64,000 bases of DNA, taken from contig VFIW01000053.1 of assembly GCA_006386115.1 (NCBI GenBank), positions 264,860 through 328,859 on the forward strand, read 5' to 3'. A program made the translations under genes and the position numbers. This document shows, in pieces, positions 61,101 to 64,000 of this stretch. The stretch comes from Globisporangium splendens (Eukaryota > Oomycota > Peronosporomycetes > Pythiales > Pythiaceae). How positions within the stretch are numbered: the first letter of the stretch is position 1; each line of letters starts with the position of its first letter. The notes below the pieces were generated by a model, which saw nothing but the letters and a program-made list of their open reading frames with translations, ran no database searches and had not been told where the DNA came from.

Positions 61101-61216
61101 GGCACCAGGACCCAGCAAGGCGCCCAGACTTTTCAGCGATCCTGGAAGCTCTTCCACTCGTGAAGAGCTCGTTGAAGAAGCGCGACTTCAAGAACTTGGG
61201 CTTTGCGCTCCCATAG
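58176..61216 (+). CDS. ACT-domain Raf-like (TKL) protein kinase
   Basis: Eight exons fit in phase: 58176..58570, 58658..59243, 59324..59469, 59572..59718, 59870..60354, 60446..60540, 60632..60926 and 61014..61216; 783 residues. The first 250 residues are Ser/Pro/Ala-rich and disordered. An ACT domain spans the exon 4-5 join, near 380-435 (VVVVSLDRDSLLDAITRAL, then RFVVKGMF). The kinase domain runs from about 508 to 775: glycine loop VGSGRSGNTYSAWWRG, lysine in RVAAKVV, HRDLKSGN at 630-637, ISDFGLS, and RWMAPEVIR. K, D and DFG are intact, so it should be active. The order matches plant STY8/17/46-type dual-specificity kinases, in which the ACT domain may sense amino acids or similar ligands. 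A cytosolic signalling role is inferred. Long Ser-rich regions offer many phosphorylation sites. Confidence 0.88.
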
Positions 61217-61625
61217 TAGAAGAAGAATAACTGTATTGATGAAGTTTGTCAAGGCCAAAGAAACAGAGCGATCATATAATTATTCTCCATGGTGTGAACT
61301 GGTGAGTCATTTGCTCAAGTTGCGTGTATGCTGCTGCTGCTCATGGAAGTCCTAAAGTTTGCCAGATACGCAATTGTGCGAGGACACAATGAATCACTGA
61401 CATTTTCAGGCATTCATCCACAGTGCAGCCTCTACAGCGCCACGAAGAAACAAAAAGCTCAACTTTCAACGAGAGAAAATGCTATTTTGGGGAGGAGAGA
61501 CCAGTTTAGGCATGTGCACCCCAACAAAAAAACGATCGCTGCGCGTCGGTGGCAGTGACAAATGCTAGACACTTTGCTGTTGGCACAAAGCCAAAGAGCA
61601 ACCAAGCGCGTCTGCCGTCCGTCTT

Positions 61626-64000
61626 ATGCCGGAACGAACTTCGTTTGACGACATGCCCGAGACACAGCTAACGAGCGTCGGTCCGAGAGTGAGTCCGATC
61701 AAAGACACGCTCGTGTGCGCGGCGAGCCGGAAGACGGAGGCGTGGGGCGATGACAAGACGACCGGTTCCTTGAACGCTGCTGCATCCCCCCGAGTGCGGA
61801 TTCACTCCGTCGGCGTCGATGAAAAGGAAACCGCTGCAGAACATCGCCGTCTGCCTCGTCCTCATGCAGGCGCTCTGGGCGATACTTGTTCCCGTGAAGA
61901 ATATCGCGACGGTGTTTTACCCGAGTACGAGGCCAAGCGAAGCTCGCACACTGTCGCTCAAGTACCATCATGACCACGAGCAGCCCCTACTGTTTCCAGG
62001 TCAGAAGCTGGTGCCGCTGCTCAATCAAGTGCTTGAGATCACACTATCGAACGACATGGTCCGCCAGGAACTCGAAGAGAGTGGAACGTTCGACATCGAC
62101 CGGATCTACAAGTTGGTTTCTCTGGATGATTTTGCAGTGATCTCGCAGTATTACGCGCTGATTCTCCAAAGCTCCGAGTTTCCTGGCGCAACGTTCACCC
62201 CTCGAAGTTTTTCGCCATCGTCCGAGAATGAAAAATTGTCGATTCTTTTGCGCGACTCGGCAGCGACAGCGACAGAACCTCGCGACATCCCCATCGACCT
62301 CGTGTGCTCCTCGGAAAACGCGTTCCTGAAGGCGACCAAGTGCACACACCCGGATGGATCCCCGTGTCCTGCAGAATACCTCCAGGACAACGAGACGCGG
62401 ACCTACGGAGACATTGATCTTCACGAGATCTCTGCAAACTCCGGGCTGGAAAACAACATTGGGTTGCTCTACATGGTGGACTTTATCCATCAGGCCATGT
62501 CCGCGTTATTTGCGGCACAAGATTGGTCAGCCGCTCTAGAGGATCTGAACTATGTGCAAGAAATTGAAAAGGCTCTGGAAGCGGGGGGCTTGAGCAGCTA
62601 CAAGGACAACACGCCGTACATTTACGATCGAGACGCGGGATGCCCCATCGGACTCGTGGTGGGACGACGAGCGCGAATTTGCGGTGTGGTTCAAGACACA
62701 GGAGGCAGATTTGAGCACAGCTCCGTTCCGAGTCTTTGACAAGTACTTGAAGATCAGCAGCACTGCCAAAGTGGCACCCGTGGACGACAACATTAACACG
62801 CGTTGCCATCGCGCGTTGCTCAAAGTGATCGGGAAAATCGCGTACTTGGCACTCGTGGGCTTGAGCAAACCGACCTCGTATCTCATGTTCATGGCCGAAG
62901 TGCCGATCGAGCACCGCACGTGGCTCCTCCATCAAGTCTACAGGAAAGAATTGATCGGCGAGAGTTTCTTTGGCGATCGTGTGGCATTTCCATATCGCAA
63001 TGGTCCTTACACACGCAAAAACGATGGAAGTGTGTGGGTCGTGGTCCCGCTGCTTCAAGCGATGGTGAAGTACTATGGTAGTGACCAGACACTCGCGAGC
63101 ATCCGCACGGAGCTCGATCGCTCGTTTCCAGATTTCGTTAAGACCAGCAACGGCGACATTCAGTTCCCAGATGCCGCGTACTGCCACATCGATGGACTGA
63201 GTTTGTCGACCCAAGTCACGGCTGCGGGCGATACAGCGAAGGCGATGTACGAGAAACTCGCGCCTGGCATCGAGGCAGGCTTGACGGACCTTTTGGCACT
63301 GCTGCCTAATCTGGTGACGCAAATGAATGCCGCGATGGCAGCCATGAACACCTCGCCCATTACGTTGTCGCGTGACCAGATCCTGGGCAGTCCCGTGATC
63401 ACGGCAGATACCGAGGGTCTCGGTCCGCCAAACGACTGGAAACCGAGTGCCTTTATGGCCGGGATGCTCAAGTTCTGGCCCCCGAAGACGCCGCTGGACG
63501 AGACGGTGCAGCAACTGCGCGCGAGCACGCGTTGCTATCGGATGCTTGACCTTCAGTTCATGAAAAAGGCGACGCGATGCTTTGCAGAACCGCGCAATGT
63601 GCGCGTGTCATGGCGCGCGGTGAATTCCGAGCGCATGCGCGAGTTCTTTCTGAGCAACTGGTCCATGGCCGTGATACTCAACACCATGGCGTGGGTGGTC
63701 GTGCTCAAGTATCTGGAGAAACTGCGGAACGCGTGGCGCGTCACGAAGTTCGAATGCTTGGACGTCGAAGTCGCTCTGCAGCTCAATCTCCAGGGCATGG
63801 GCGTGCTGAGCATCACTCAGTCTATTGCTTCTCGTCGCAACTTTGCCGTCGCTCATCAGTTTCCACATCGCAAATGACGACGACGTTGAAACGTTCCTGC
63901 CGCGTTTCAACGACGAGCGCATATCGAAAGTCGCGATCGACTATTTCGTGACGCTGAGCATGAGCTGGTTCATGAAAGTGGGCTTTGAATTCTGCAACGA
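61626..64000 (+). CDS. large membrane protein, unrecognised, runs off the window
   Basis: Exons 61626..61688, 61795..62655, 62702..63819 and 63860 onward, open at the window edge; at least 728 residues. Exon 1 ends at a strong GTGAGT donor. A signal anchor lies at residues about 35-60 (NIAVCLVLMQALWAILVPV). A long soluble part with several cysteines (LVCSSENAFLKATKCTHPDG) follows, probably outside the cytosol, then a second hydrophobic helix (SMAVILNTMAWVVVL), and more hydrophobic sequence in exon 4 (DYFVTLSMSWFMKVGFEF). I do not recognise the family. Introns 2 and 3 are only 46 and 40 nt; they solve what would otherwise be two frame breaks. The third has a pyrimidine-rich end and is convincing; the 46-nt one (GTGGTG donor) is less so, and a single extra G near 62640 would also explain it. 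Confidence 0.6.

Overview
The window looks like nuclear DNA of an oomycete (a stramenopile). Genes are close together on both strands. Most are split by short introns (about 40-120 nt) of the GT..AG type, often with a GTACGT-like donor and a TAG or CAG acceptor. Domain combinations also fit: a bZIP protein with a WRKY19-type C-x4-C-x9-C-x2-H finger and an NTF2-like tail, a large PH/multi-C2 protein, and an ACT-domain Raf-like kinase. I cannot name the species. No rRNA, tRNA, CRISPR or intact transposon was recognised by eye. Exon models were built by hand from reading frame, phase and splice signals; almost all close in phase, but none has transcript support.

Layout. 0.2-5 kb: AATF/BFR2 (ribosome biogenesis), then a MYND-finger protein carrying three WASHC3/CCDC53-like repeats, each ended by the same type of exon border. 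5.1-6.9 kb: eroded coding tracts, including a remnant of a local gene family. 6.9-16 kb: one very long PH/C2 gene and a small unknown exon. 16.2-28.2 kb: M17 leucyl aminopeptidase, an SH3 protein with a charged low-complexity middle, a degenerate glutaredoxin copy, the polynucleotide kinase NOL9/GRC3, a small membrane protein, a probably mitochondrial RCC1-repeat protein and a methyltransferase. 28.4-39.6 kb: two convergent intact copies of an unrecognised coiled-coil family, remnants of it, and two head-to-head membrane proteins that look like degenerate CDP-diacylglycerol synthases; a 204-bp inverted copy of one of them lies among the remnants. 39.7-49.9 kb: spliceosomal RNF113/CWC24, an intact glutaredoxin, a DinB-like protein, a SUGP1-like splicing protein using a GC-AG intron, and an unknown 1287-residue protein. 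49.9-53.2 kb is gene-free and precedes the bZIP gene. 54.9-64 kb: a small membrane-anchored protein, 2.4 kb of gene-free DNA, the ACT/Raf-like kinase, and a membrane protein that runs off the end of the window.

The housekeeping genes serve ribosome biogenesis (AATF/BFR2, NOL9/GRC3), splicing (RNF113, SUGP1-like), mitochondria (RCC1-like, perhaps the aminopeptidase and DinB-like protein) and redox chemistry (glutaredoxin); they do not form one pathway. The unusual part is the 28-39 kb block, where two gene families have been copied, inverted and partly broken, with a further remnant at 5.6-6.1 kb.
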